From a virus: 27,445 bases of DNA. The translations under genes and the position numbers were made by a program. A model generated the notes under the pieces. That model was not told the DNA's origin and did no database searches. It saw only the letters and a program-made list of their open reading frames with translations. Shown here in pieces: positions 16,417-24,376 of the stretch (the first letter of the stretch is position 1; every line of letters starts with the position of its first letter). Location: positions 1 through 27,445 of IMG/VR virus record IMGVR_UViG_3300014962_000038; one strand, written 5' to 3'.

Positions 16417-16893
16417 TTACACCGTTGTAATTGTTGTGTCGATGTCGACGATGATTGTTGTTGCTGTGATTGCCTTCGCTACATGCACCACTACACTGCC
16501 AGCACTAGGGGCTGTCTGTGTTAGTGTACCGTTTGCTCCTAAGTAGATAGCGCCCTTAGTCCATGACCACGACGCATCTGTCATCTGTCCGTTTGTCTTT
16601 ACTACAATCGTGTCGCCAGCATTGCCAGCTGTCGCGCTAATGCCGATCACCAGCGCATTGGCTAGCGTGTCGGGTGTTGCATACTTTGCTTCGCCGTTTG
16701 CATCGGTGGTGATGCAGCGCAGTGCAGAGATAGATGTGCCTGCTACCAAGCTCGTATCTACGTTCGCACCTACGCTCCCGCCTGACTCGACTACCAGCAC
16801 AACATCTTCCGTAACAAGATCAAGCTGCGACGTGAGCGTGTTCACGTTCAGCGTCACCGCGTCTTGCACATTGACCGTTATGCTTTGGCTCAT
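16417..16893 (-). CDS. Structural protein with decoration-like beta domain (paralogue 1)
   Basis: This 158-aa protein has an N-terminal set of strands (SITVNVQDAVTLNV) and a C-terminal domain with ALRCITTDANGEAKYATPDT, ALVIGISATAG, DTIVVKTNGQMTD, AIYLGANGTLTQTAPSAG and a closing strand TTIIVDIDTT. This resembles DUF2190-like decoration and small head/tail fibre domains. A comparable domain occurs in the next gene. The gene overlaps the upstream gene by 4 nt. No enzymatic motif is present. Confidence 0.6.
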   Translation of the reverse strand: MSQSITVNVQDAVTLNVNTLTSQLDLVTEDVVLVVESGGSVGANVDTSLVAGTSISALRCITTDANGEAKYATPDTLANALVIGISATAGNAGDTIVVKTNGQMTDASWSWTKGAIYLGANGTLTQTAPSAGSVVVHVAKAITATTIIVDIDTTITTV

Positions 16894-17237
16894 TGGGTTA
16901 CCTCATTGACTACCGACACGTTACCACGTAGCAACTCTGACGTAGCACCTGATATAGTCACCTCAAGATCCCATAGGTAGTTGGTGCCTGCTGTCAATGC
17001 CGCAGTCTCTGCACCTGTCAATGCAATTTGGAAAACGCCATTAGCTGCGTTGGTAATGGTGCATGTAAGCGTAGCGACAAGCGTGCCCGTGACCGTGCGT
17101 ATCTGTGAAGCAAAGGTGTAGCCACTGATGTCAGTAGTGGTACCGTTCGCCTTGTACGTGATAGTGCGCACAAAGGCAGCACCACGACGTATGATAAGGT
17201 CTACAGGATAGCCCGCATTAGTAAAGGTTATCGGCAT
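16890..17237 (-). CDS. Baseplate/fibre-base beta protein, BppU N-domain-like
   Basis: This 115-aa protein follows the pattern of the small beta domain found at the N-terminus of BppU-type baseplate proteins and as stand-alone phage proteins: RRGAAFVRTITYKANGTTTD, SGYTFASQIRT, then ALTGAETAALTAG, YLWDLEVTISG and LLRGNVSVVNEVTQ. The order (rG-aTF, strand, D-loSGy-f-sqiR, g-Y-wDLevt, l-G-v-V--evT) is characteristic. It is probably a docking or adaptor domain for fibre proteins. Its stop overlaps the next start by 4 nt. Confidence 0.6.
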   Translation of the reverse strand: MPITFTNAGYPVDLIIRRGAAFVRTITYKANGTTTDISGYTFASQIRTVTGTLVATLTCTITNAANGVFQIALTGAETAALTAGTNYLWDLEVTISGATSELLRGNVSVVNEVTQ

Positions 17238-17253
17238 GTGTTACGCTCCGTTA

Positions 17254-17562
17254 TCATGCGTCGTCGTCCCGCTTTGTTCGCCATGCTTGCCAGTAGCAGT
17301 TGGGGCTATCTGACAATGCTATAATTTTCAGCGTTGTCATAAGCCCGACTGGGATAATGTGTTCGACACCCTTTACCAACGTAAACCCTATTTCAGCCGT
17401 TGGTGTTGTGCCGTCGTAGGTGATCTTCGCATCATGGGCATGAACCTCTAGCGAAAGGTAATCAGCTTCGGCAGGTGGTACTAGTGTTACCGCTGCCTCT
17501 GTTGACAACGCTGTTGTCTGCAGCGTGCCTATGCGAATGCGTGTGAATCCTTCATTGTGCAT
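17254..17562 (-). CDS. Small virion structural protein, unrecognised
   Basis: This 102-aa protein is made of short beta strands (RIRIGTLQTTALSTEAAVTL, LSLEVHAHDAKITYDG, GVEHIIPVGLMTTLKIIA) and ends with a charged tail RTKRDDDA. It looks like a head or tail decoration protein. It is separated from the preceding gene by a 57-nt gap containing a strong hairpin, so its expression may be reduced compared with the upstream gene. No family is recognised. Confidence 0.55.
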   Translation of the reverse strand: MHNEGFTRIRIGTLQTTALSTEAAVTLVPPAEADYLSLEVHAHDAKITYDGTTPTAEIGFTLVKGVEHIIPVGLMTTLKIIALSDSPNCYWQAWRTKRDDDA

Positions 17563-17578
17563 ATCGGTCTTTCATCAA

Positions 17579-17618
17579 TGAGATTGCCTCTGGAGCCGTA
17601 GCCCCAGAAGCAGTCTCA
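17579..17618 (-). terminator. Strong hairpin after the 150-aa structural gene
   Basis: A 40-nt inverted repeat begins two bases after the stop of the 17620-18072 gene: TGAGA pairs with TCTCA, TGC with GCA, TCTGG with CCAGA and GC with GC around a CGTA loop, with only single-base mismatches. No T-tract follows in the minus direction, so it may be a partial terminator, a processing site or a 3' stabiliser that sets transcript levels between the head genes and the fibre genes. Confidence 0.55.
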
Positions 17619-17619
17619 C

Positions 17620-18072
17620 TTAGAGATTGAGAGCAGCAGCAATGCCCTTGCCTGCGTTTGTCAGTGGCTGGTTTGCCACCTTATTTGCATTGTAGTGCGC
17701 CGCGATCGCTACGCCTGTCGTGCCATTGCCAGCAACTGCTACGAGTTGAAGGTAACGCTTGCGACCTTGTGTGTTGATCTCGAAGCTGAAGATCTTGTTA
17801 TCGTCCGTGTCCGTTGGCAGTGCAGGTGCACCGCTCGCACCGTAGACAAGACCTGTGATGTCAGCACCCGAATCGAGTGTTGTGCTGTTCGTAGCTACGT
17901 CTGACTCTTGCACCTTCAACGCTGTGAGCGCGATGTCCGTTGCACCGATCACCACATCAATGTTGACATAGTCAACACCAGCTGTGTCGATGACATACGA
18001 CGTGGCTGTCGCGTTGTCGAGAACTTGAGGAAGGACACAGATACCCTTCTTAACACCTTGCAATGATTCCAT
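17620..18072 (-). CDS. Putative major structural/decoration protein
   Basis: This 150-aa protein follows the major capsid gene after a 16-nt gap that holds an AAAGGA ribosome binding site nine bases from the ATG. It has beta strands with many Ala, Thr and Val (DYVNIDVVIGATDIALTALK, KIFSFEINTQGRKRYLQLVA) and a flexible Asn/Ala-rich C-terminus. Position and the strong initiation signal suggest an abundant head decoration or head-stabilising protein. I recognise no specific family. Confidence 0.6.
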   Translation of the reverse strand: MESLQGVKKGICVLPQVLDNATATSYVIDTAGVDYVNIDVVIGATDIALTALKVQESDVATNSTTLDSGADITGLVYGASGAPALPTDTDDNKIFSFEINTQGRKRYLQLVAVAGNGTTGVAIAAHYNANKVANQPLTNAGKGIAAALNL

Positions 18073-18081
18073 GGTATTCTA

Positions 18082-18087
18082 TCCTTT
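18082..18087 (-). promoter_or_regulatory. Shine-Dalgarno-like site AAAGGA before the 150-aa gene
   Basis: AAAGGA on the minus strand, nine bases before the ATG at 18072, directly after the major capsid stop codon (TAA at 18089-18091). It is the same site and spacing as before the tail tube gene. Confidence 0.5.
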
Positions 18088-18088
18088 C

Positions 18089-19510
18089 TTAGTTCTTAGT
18101 GATGAGTGCTGCGAGTGAACCGCGCTTGCGGTTAGCTGCAGTCGTATTGTAGTTACCGATGTCGTGCACGTTGATGTCGAAGCGCTCTGTTGTCACGACT
18201 TCCCAGATCTGCGTGCGAATGTTCTTGTCTGTCTCTACCGTTGTTGCCTTGAGATCGCCAAAGTCAACTGCGTTTGACATGCTACCGAAGTAGACAGGGA
18301 TGTCATTAGCTGCAGACTCTGTTGGCATTGTCTCGACCATGACAACTGGGTAACCGTCGAAGCGCTCCATTGGTACGCCGTTGACTACCTCTGTTGCTGT
18401 CACGCCACCAGCTGCATATGCAACACGTGCCATGACGTCGAAGTAGAAAGCAGATGAACAGAAGTAAGCGTAGTCATTGCCTTGTCCCTGACGTACCTTG
18501 CCACGAAGTGCAGCGAGGTTGTCACGTGTCACGCCTGACCATGCGTTTGATGCAGCGACTACTGCGCTTGCAAGCTTTGCCTTGTCAGCGTCTGTAGCCC
18601 ACGTACCACCACCAGCAACGAGTGTGTTCTCATAGCTCTTGCGAAGGCCAGTGATACCGCCATATGTTGACGTTGCATCGCCCAAGAACAAACACTTGTC
18701 TTCCTTGTCAGCAAGACCGTATGCAGCCTCACGTGTGATCTCATCGACGACGTTCACGAGCGCATCATCTGCGAGTTCGTACGTGACATATGTAAGGTGT
18801 CCGAGCTTCTTAGCTGACAGTGTTGTGAAGCCGTAGCTAAGGTCAGATGCAGTTGGTGCAACACCTTCGCCTACGAAGTACACGTTCTGGTCGCCTGTAA
18901 GCTTGATGCGCTTGTGCACTGGTGATGTCATAGGGACGACACGTGCGTACTGGCGTGCAATACCGCGTGGCTCCTTAAGGTTCCAGATAGCGTCTTCCCA
19001 GAAGTCAGGTACCAAGATACCAGCTGTTGCGTCGTTGCCTTCTGTGAGGGTCTTGACAGCAACGCCGTTATCCATGCACCACTGGTATGATGCTTGATCA
19101 CCAGAGACTGCACGAAGGAACTTGCCTACCTTGTAAGCTTCCTCATTACTCTTGAAATACTGCGACTTGTGGCGTGACTTTACTTCCACCTTCGTGCCTC
19201 CGTTTGACTTTGTGCCCGTAGGCAGTGCGTTGGCTGGTGCTGACCAGTCTGCTGACTTGATGCCTGCCAGAGCTGCGCGTGCTGCGAGCTTCTTTTTGCG
19301 GACGTTGTCAAGCTTTGTGATCTTTTCAGCTACTGCAACAACTTCATCTTCTGACAGCATTGCTGTTGAATCTTCACCATCTGCAGCTGGTTGTGTCAGA
19401 GCGAGCAGCGCGTCGCGTACTTGTGCGAGCGTAGCTGCCATCTCTTCTGGCGTTGCGTTTGGATTCGCCATCAGGGCGTCCAACATCGCAAGGATTTCTT
19501 CCAATGTCAT
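18089..19510 (-). CDS. Major capsid protein, HK97 fold
   Basis: This 473-aa protein has an N-terminal helical, Ala/Glu/Leu-rich region of about 110 residues (MTLEEILAMLDALMANPNAT onward), consistent with a delta/scaffold domain removed during maturation. After a Lys-rich linker (about 100-115) comes a capsid body starting near YFKSNEEAYKVGKFLRA. Features of HK97-type capsids include GILVPDFWEDAIW, YVTYELADDALVNVVDEIT, LGDATSTYGGITGL and the late GYPVVMVETMPTE segment. Its ATG overlaps the protease stop by 4 nt, the canonical protease-capsid pairing. Confidence 0.92.
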   Translation of the reverse strand: MTLEEILAMLDALMANPNATPEEMAATLAQVRDALLALTQPAADGEDSTAMLSEDEVVAVAEKITKLDNVRKKKLAARAALAGIKSADWSAPANALPTGTKSNGGTKVEVKSRHKSQYFKSNEEAYKVGKFLRAVSGDQASYQWCMDNGVAVKTLTEGNDATAGILVPDFWEDAIWNLKEPRGIARQYARVVPMTSPVHKRIKLTGDQNVYFVGEGVAPTASDLSYGFTTLSAKKLGHLTYVTYELADDALVNVVDEITREAAYGLADKEDKCLFLGDATSTYGGITGLRKSYENTLVAGGGTWATDADKAKLASAVVAASNAWSGVTRDNLAALRGKVRQGQGNDYAYFCSSAFYFDVMARVAYAAGGVTATEVVNGVPMERFDGYPVVMVETMPTESAANDIPVYFGSMSNAVDFGDLKATTVETDKNIRTQIWEVVTTERFDINVHDIGNYNTTAANRKRGSLAALITKN

Positions 19511-20277
19511 AGGTCTAAGCCTTGTAATAGGTTGCGTAATACGATTGCCTTTACCTTCGCCTGTTCAGATGCTTTGCCTTCATCCGCTTTCGGCTTTGGT
19601 GCAGCGTCATCGAGAATGCGAATGATCTCCTTGCGTGCTTTGCCGAGCGAGTCTGCCAATGCCATCAATGCCGTAGCATTACGGTTGGACAGAACACGCC
19701 CCGCCTTGACTCTCATAGCTGCACGTGCCTTCGTAGCTTCGACCGCTTCCATGAGTTCCGTTTCCAGCAACTCAATACGGTCTGTGTAGTCAGCACTCTT
19801 CACAGCCAACAAGGACGTGGCTGGGTTGGCACCTACGAGAACGGGTGACCATTCGTGTAGTTTTACTTCGTGTAGTTCGCGCACCCCGTCCTTGTACCCA
19901 TCGAGCACTACCTCATACCCAATGGAGAACTCACGGAACAGACCACGCTTGATCTTGAGATAGGTCTCCCATGAGGACGGGATGTCCTCGAAGAACTGAC
20001 CACGGATGAACAGACCACCGTTGCCCTTGATGGCTTCTGGTAGTCGCGGGTCACCTGCTGACAGTTCCTCGATGTACAGGGTGGTCGCTACTGGGTTCTC
20101 CCAATCGTGAGCAAGCACACCCGTTGGCAGGCTGGTAGCAATCGACTTGGTGAACGCACCGGGCATGACCCGTTCGTTGTAGCTGTCGAGATTGCCGAAC
20201 ACAGATACGACCGCTTCGATGATTCCCTCATCGCCTGCACTGACGGTCGCTGTAAGTGATTTGATTTCGCGCTTCAT
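19507..20277 (-). CDS. Prohead maturation protease, HK97 family
   Basis: This 256-aa protein has the core of the HK97/U35-type prohead protease: SVFGNLDSYNERVMPGAF at 25-42, catalytic His57 in VLAHDWENPVA, Ser118 in REFSIGYEV, and EWSPVLVGANPAT afterwards. The C-terminal part (about 165-256) is a charged helical tail rich in Lys, Glu and Ala, likely a scaffold-interacting region. It would cleave the capsid delta domain. The start at 20277 follows a 54-nt gap after the portal gene, and a promoter candidate lies in the gap. Confidence 0.92.
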   Translation of the reverse strand: MKREIKSLTATVSAGDEGIIEAVVSVFGNLDSYNERVMPGAFTKSIATSLPTGVLAHDWENPVATTLYIEELSAGDPRLPEAIKGNGGLFIRGQFFEDIPSSWETYLKIKRGLFREFSIGYEVVLDGYKDGVRELHEVKLHEWSPVLVGANPATSLLAVKSADYTDRIELLETELMEAVEATKARAAMRVKAGRVLSNRNATALMALADSLGKARKEIIRILDDAAPKPKADEGKASEQAKVKAIVLRNLLQGLDL

Positions 20278-20284
20278 GTTGTTG

Positions 20285-20317
20285 CAAAGCTATACAAAAG
20301 TTTTACCAAAAATGCAA
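20285..20317 (-). promoter_or_regulatory. Candidate Bacteroidota-type promoter before the protease gene
   Basis: The minus strand carries TAGCTTTG (20285-20292), matching the TAnnTTTG -7 box, with a TTG (20315-20317) 22 bases upstream, in an AT-rich gap between portal and protease genes. The transcript would start almost at the ATG, giving a nearly leaderless message, so it is either a head-gene booster promoter or a chance match. Confidence 0.4.
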
Positions 20318-20331
20318 AGCAATTCGTGCTG

Positions 20332-22755
20332 TTAGCCCTTTGCCTGCTTGCCCAGATTCTTACGTCGTACGGGACGCAATACGCAGCGGCAGTTGACTAC
20401 CTCGCTCGCACTGCCACCGCTGCCTGGGCCTTTGCTGCCATTAGGGAACGTACCACCCATGACTACCCAATCACCGTCTTGATTCTTATGGCTGGCACGT
20501 ACGACACCATCACGGCGTGTCGTCCATACCTTTACTACTTCTTCTTCTGGGTCTGTCTCATCATCATTGAGTGATGACCATGTAGATGTTGCTACCTCGG
20601 TAGATGATGCGCGTGCGGTCGTGCGTGCTATCGCCTTCGCACGTGCTGGGGGTAGGGTTTCAAACTTGTCTGTTAGGGCTTTCTCGATCTCATCGGCTGT
20701 GGAGCCTGCCAACCCCGTCACGGTCTTTTGCACATCGTCACGGATTGCTCCTATGCTTTCCGTGATGTTGGCGGCCATGTCATTGGTGACCTTACCGAGG
20801 GTCTTATCAAGGTAGCTCTGCACACTTGCCATGTCTGCACCGACCTCTGTAACCGCCAGTTTGGTGATCTCTTGCAAGAGCTGTTCACGCCACTTGCCCG
20901 TGGCCTTCATGTAGCGCTCGATAAGCAGCGACAATCTTGGGTCATTTGCCTTGATCGCAAGGGACTTCCCGCCTTGCTTCTTTACATCACCAACTAGCAC
21001 GTCACCCACCTGTTCAATCAGCTCTTGTGTGGGCTTCTGCAGGCGTTCGCTGTAGTCACGTATGGTCTTGTCCATGCCTTGCCAAAACGCTTCTGCTTTC
21101 ACGTCTGCGCTCTGGTCGATCTTGCCTGACTGGGGAAGCTCCTGCCGTTTCCATTTCATCGCCACTGCGGGGATATCCCCGGGGCTCATTACCTTGATGC
21201 CAAGACCGCTGTATGCCTGACGTGCGGCGCTATCGTTATCAATCGCGAGCGAGACGTTGTAATCTTCCTGCAGCTTCTTCGCCTTGTATTCCTTCCAAAC
21301 GTTAGACGGTGCTGTGGTGTCATTCAGGTGCAACCCGTCATAGAATACGCCAGCACGTTGGAGCTCGTTGCGTGTCGACTGCTCACGGGTGTTGCTACGA
21401 CCCGTCACGATCTCGATACGGTGGTCTTTATGCAGCTCGTTGACATATGCTACGTTCTTAGCAATGCCCTCGTTGTTATCATTAAGTAGCGTGCCATCTA
21501 TGTCGACAATGACCACGTTGTCACTGTCTTCCGTCTTCATGCCCGCTGACATGAAACCCATGCTCGGTGCAGGCACCAACGAGAATGCGAACTTGTCACC
21601 ACCCTCTGCAGCTGGGCCGTAACCCATGCGCTGACGTGCCTCATCAACCGTAATCAGGTTCGCGTTGAACTGTGCCACAACTGGGTAGATAACGCTGTCA
21701 GGGTCGCTCTGCAAAGCTGCCACGTTGGACGTGTCAAACTCAAGGTCAACTTCTGGGTACTCATCTACGAACGACAGCTCTACCTGTTCCTCCCATGTAT
21801 TCCACGTAGGCACACGTGTGAGGGTGGTGTACTCTTGAAACGCCGTCTGCATGTTACTGTACTTGCTGTCGATAGCAGAGGCTGTCATGACCACTGCAGA
21901 GCTGATACGGTAGATGCTGCAAATGGCTGTCTCGTATTGCTTAAACTGGCTAGACGCTTCCATCTTAGAAACGTCCAGACCCATCTGGGTATAGCTCATA
22001 CCAGACGGAAGCACCACAGGCTTGCCTCGGTTTGCACCTGTTGTGTTCGATTGAAACTGTTCCTTGAGCGATTCGGCCTGTTGGGCATTGATCGTCTGCT
22101 GCACACTCAACACGCCAGACGGTACACCGTTGTTGCGTAGGTAGCTGTACAGCGTAGCCATGAGCTCGTTGTATGTATCCACATTGATACCAGCAGCACG
22201 GATAGGGCTGATACCTAACACGGGGTTCAGGGGGTCGATGTAATAGCTGCGCAGGTGGATGATGTCGCGGGGGTCAATCTCTTTCTCGACACCCTCGTAC
22301 TGGTACTTGTAAAAGTCCACCCACTGGCCTGACTCACTGATAGGCACGATATGCCCACTGTGGTAGGGGCGCAGCTCGATCACCTGCCCGTACACATTGC
22401 GCACCTTGTGGATATAGCAGTTGCCACCAATGTCGATGTAGGTGCTGACGTATTGCCAGAACTGCGACTGTGACATGTGCTTGTTAGGGCGACGGAACAG
22501 ACGTGTAAGCGGGTGCGCCATGATAGGCTGCTTGCTCGTTGGGTCGACTGCTACGAGGGGCGGTTCATTGAGCGTCGTAGCCCGCGTTGCGATGCAGGCC
22601 AGTACGACCTGATTTAGGTAGGCTTTGGCTTGCTGTTCAAACGCCCTGCGGTCTGGTGCTTGGTAGCGCTGCCCTGTGCTCGACATAATCGGCATTCCTG
22701 CGGACTTGACCGCCCAGCTGACGATGGAGTGTTTAAGATTGTCTAGTAGTGCCAT
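20332..22755 (-). CDS. Portal-HAD phosphatase-MuF head morphogenesis fusion protein
   Basis: This 807-aa protein joins three domains in one frame. Residues 1-405 look like an HK97-type portal: HPLTRLFRRPNKHMSQSQFW early, IIHLRSYYIDPLNPVLGISP, and a helical AISTYRISS-like stem. Residues about 413-525 carry the HAD hydrolase motifs VDIDGTLL (D418, D420), VTGRSN (451-455), a Lys-rich segment near 490 and AIDNDSAA (D506, D508). Residues about 545-800 are a helical region ending in a Mu gpF-like module: TRRDGVVRASHKNQDG, GGTFPNGS and VVNCRCVLRPV. Portal and MuF together are normal for head assembly; the HAD insert is unusual. Its stop is followed by a 54-nt gap. Confidence 0.88.
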   Translation of the reverse strand: MALLDNLKHSIVSWAVKSAGMPIMSSTGQRYQAPDRRAFEQQAKAYLNQVVLACIATRATTLNEPPLVAVDPTSKQPIMAHPLTRLFRRPNKHMSQSQFWQYVSTYIDIGGNCYIHKVRNVYGQVIELRPYHSGHIVPISESGQWVDFYKYQYEGVEKEIDPRDIIHLRSYYIDPLNPVLGISPIRAAGINVDTYNELMATLYSYLRNNGVPSGVLSVQQTINAQQAESLKEQFQSNTTGANRGKPVVLPSGMSYTQMGLDVSKMEASSQFKQYETAICSIYRISSAVVMTASAIDSKYSNMQTAFQEYTTLTRVPTWNTWEEQVELSFVDEYPEVDLEFDTSNVAALQSDPDSVIYPVVAQFNANLITVDEARQRMGYGPAAEGGDKFAFSLVPAPSMGFMSAGMKTEDSDNVVIVDIDGTLLNDNNEGIAKNVAYVNELHKDHRIEIVTGRSNTREQSTRNELQRAGVFYDGLHLNDTTAPSNVWKEYKAKKLQEDYNVSLAIDNDSAARQAYSGLGIKVMSPGDIPAVAMKWKRQELPQSGKIDQSADVKAEAFWQGMDKTIRDYSERLQKPTQELIEQVGDVLVGDVKKQGGKSLAIKANDPRLSLLIERYMKATGKWREQLLQEITKLAVTEVGADMASVQSYLDKTLGKVTNDMAANITESIGAIRDDVQKTVTGLAGSTADEIEKALTDKFETLPPARAKAIARTTARASSTEVATSTWSSLNDDETDPEEEVVKVWTTRRDGVVRASHKNQDGDWVVMGGTFPNGSKGPGSGGSASEVVNCRCVLRPVRRKNLGKQAKG

Positions 22756-22758
22756 GTG

Positions 22759-23910
22759 TTACAGTGCTATGATTTGGAGTTTGTTAGACAGGGCGTGGAC
22801 AGCGTATACCATGGCATCAACCATATCGTCGTGCTGCCCATTGGGGAAGTTCAATAGTTCGTCTTCAAAATAGATAGGAAGCCCACGGGTCATGTGCAGG
22901 TAGCCATGCTCAAGCTTGCCTTCGATCGGCATAAAGCGAGCCAGCTTGTCACCCTGTGGTGTGATCGGGTCGATGGGGAGCATGGTCGTGCGAATGAGCT
23001 CCTGTGCCACGTATGCCTGCGCCTGCACCTTTTCAATCGCCACCGTCTCCACATGCCACTTGTCAGCGTACTGCTTGATCGTGGTAAGGATGTCGTTAAA
23101 CGTCAGGCGCTCGCGGTGCACATCTACCACGTGGACATTGCCCGCTGCGTCTTCACCTACGACGACGATGGCTGTGTAGTCTGCCTCATCCTTGAGGCTC
23201 ACAGCAAGGTCAACCCCCATGGCATAGCGTAGGCAGTTGGCACCGTCGCTATATCGCAGCCACTCACGCTTGACACGTGCACCCTCGAAGTCGACAAACC
23301 TACCCTCAATCTCCTGCTGCGCAAAGGACGTGCTGTACTTGCGTGCAAGGTTGTCTACATAGTCCTTAGGTAGGTGGTGGTTATCACGGGTGCTGGCGTT
23401 GTGCAAAGCGTAGCCATATGGGTTGGCAGGGCCGAACGCACGGTATAGCCAGTTCTTACGGTTGGGAGATGACGTCACCCACCCTGCGATAGGGTCAACG
23501 CGAATACGACCGAGCATAACGTCAAACACGTCCTCGCTGCAATAGGCTCCCTCATCCATCCAGAACCAATTTAGGTTGGGGCCCCGCAAGCTGTCTGGGT
23601 TGTCACCCGATCGGAACAGCACGGTGGTGCCGTTGCGTAGGGTGGCGCTGTAGTCTGGTGACTCACGGAACTTGGTGATGAGCGGCCCGCAGATCTCCTT
23701 GAACGAGCGTACGGTAGCGTCACGGAGCATGCCATACGTCGGGGCTACAACGGTGCCTGTTGTGCCTGCTGGTTGACGTAAGATCTGCAGGACGCCTGCG
23801 AACGTCTTGCCCGAACCGATACCACCTACGAAGGCTTTAAGCTTGGTAGGGTCTGTCAGAAAGGCGTATTGAGCGTCTGTGCACTCGACGTTGACGGTTG
23901 CTGTCGCCAC
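22759..23910 (-). CDS. terL: Terminase large subunit
   Basis: This 383-aa ATPase-nuclease has Walker A GGIGSGKT (29-36), Walker B WFWMDEGAY with catalytic Glu120, a TSSPN coupling motif (146-150), and the RNase H-like nuclease acidic residues D234 (AMGVDLA), E293 region and D361/D365 (GQHDDMVDAMVYA). It drives DNA into the prohead and cuts the concatemer. It starts with GTG at 23910, since no ATG is available; this GTG overlaps the TAG stop of the repeat-array frame (TAGTG), suggesting coupled translation. It ends 3 nt before the portal gene. It is shorter than many terminases because the N-terminal part before Walker A is brief. Confidence 0.95.
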   Translation of the reverse strand: MATATVNVECTDAQYAFLTDPTKLKAFVGGIGSGKTFAGVLQILRQPAGTTGTVVAPTYGMLRDATVRSFKEICGPLITKFRESPDYSATLRNGTTVLFRSGDNPDSLRGPNLNWFWMDEGAYCSEDVFDVMLGRIRVDPIAGWVTSSPNRKNWLYRAFGPANPYGYALHNASTRDNHHLPKDYVDNLARKYSTSFAQQEIEGRFVDFEGARVKREWLRYSDGANCLRYAMGVDLAVSLKDEADYTAIVVVGEDAAGNVHVVDVHRERLTFNDILTTIKQYADKWHVETVAIEKVQAQAYVAQELIRTTMLPIDPITPQGDKLARFMPIEGKLEHGYLHMTRGLPIYFEDELLNFPNGQHDDMVDAMVYAVHALSNKLQIIAL

Positions 23911-24376
23911 TATACAAATGCCCCCTGATCATGGATGGTGACGGATTTGTATAGAGAGCAAGGGGTGCTACAGAAAATCTTTGGGCACAAACGTGATGAA
24001 AGATTTGTATTAGGAGCAAAGGGCTCTACAGAAAATCTTTGGGCACAAACAGCACAAAAGATTTCTATTAGGAGGAATGGGTCGTATAGAAAATCCGTGA
24101 GCAAAAAGTTGTCATGAATTTTCTGTAGATCGGGTTTCGCGTTATAGAAAATCCGTGACCAAAAACGTGAGCAAAGATTTCTATTAGGAGCAAACCGCTC
24201 TATAGAAAATCCGTGAGCACAAACGTGGTAAAAGATTTCTATTAGGAGGGAACGGCCGTACAGAAAATCCGTGACCACAAACAGCACCAAAGATTTGTAT
24301 AGAGACGAAAGCGGTCTACAGAAAATCCGTGACCACAAACGACCCAAAAGATTTCTATAGCTCGCTACAGAAACCA
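23910..24376. repeat. Tandem array of 58-bp palindromic units
   Basis: The arm AGAAAATC recurs with its leading base at 23971, 24029, 24087, 24145, 24203, 24261 and 24319, always exactly 58 bp apart, with a shortened copy at 24368. The opposite arm GATTTSTAT begins at 23944, 24002, 24060, 24176, 24234, 24292 and 24350, with a degenerate copy at 24118. Each unit can fold as a hairpin such as GATTTCTATTAGGAGC / GCTCTATAGAAAATC, joined by a conserved linker CCGTGACCACAAAC plus a variable heptamer. Units alternate in a 174-bp higher order (24002 like 24176; 24060 like 24234). The outermost left arm CTATACAAAT (23910) pairs perfectly with ATTTGTATAG (23945). Confidence 0.95.

Noticed and set aside
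23935-24117. 60-aa plus-strand frame in the array
   Set aside because: It covers only part of the array, has no coupling to any gene, and the plus strand has no operon; the minus-strand frame has far better context.
23910-24376. CRISPR array
   Set aside because: The variable stretches between conserved parts are only about 7-10 nt and are related between units, arms are imperfect hairpins with sequence drift, and no cas genes are near.
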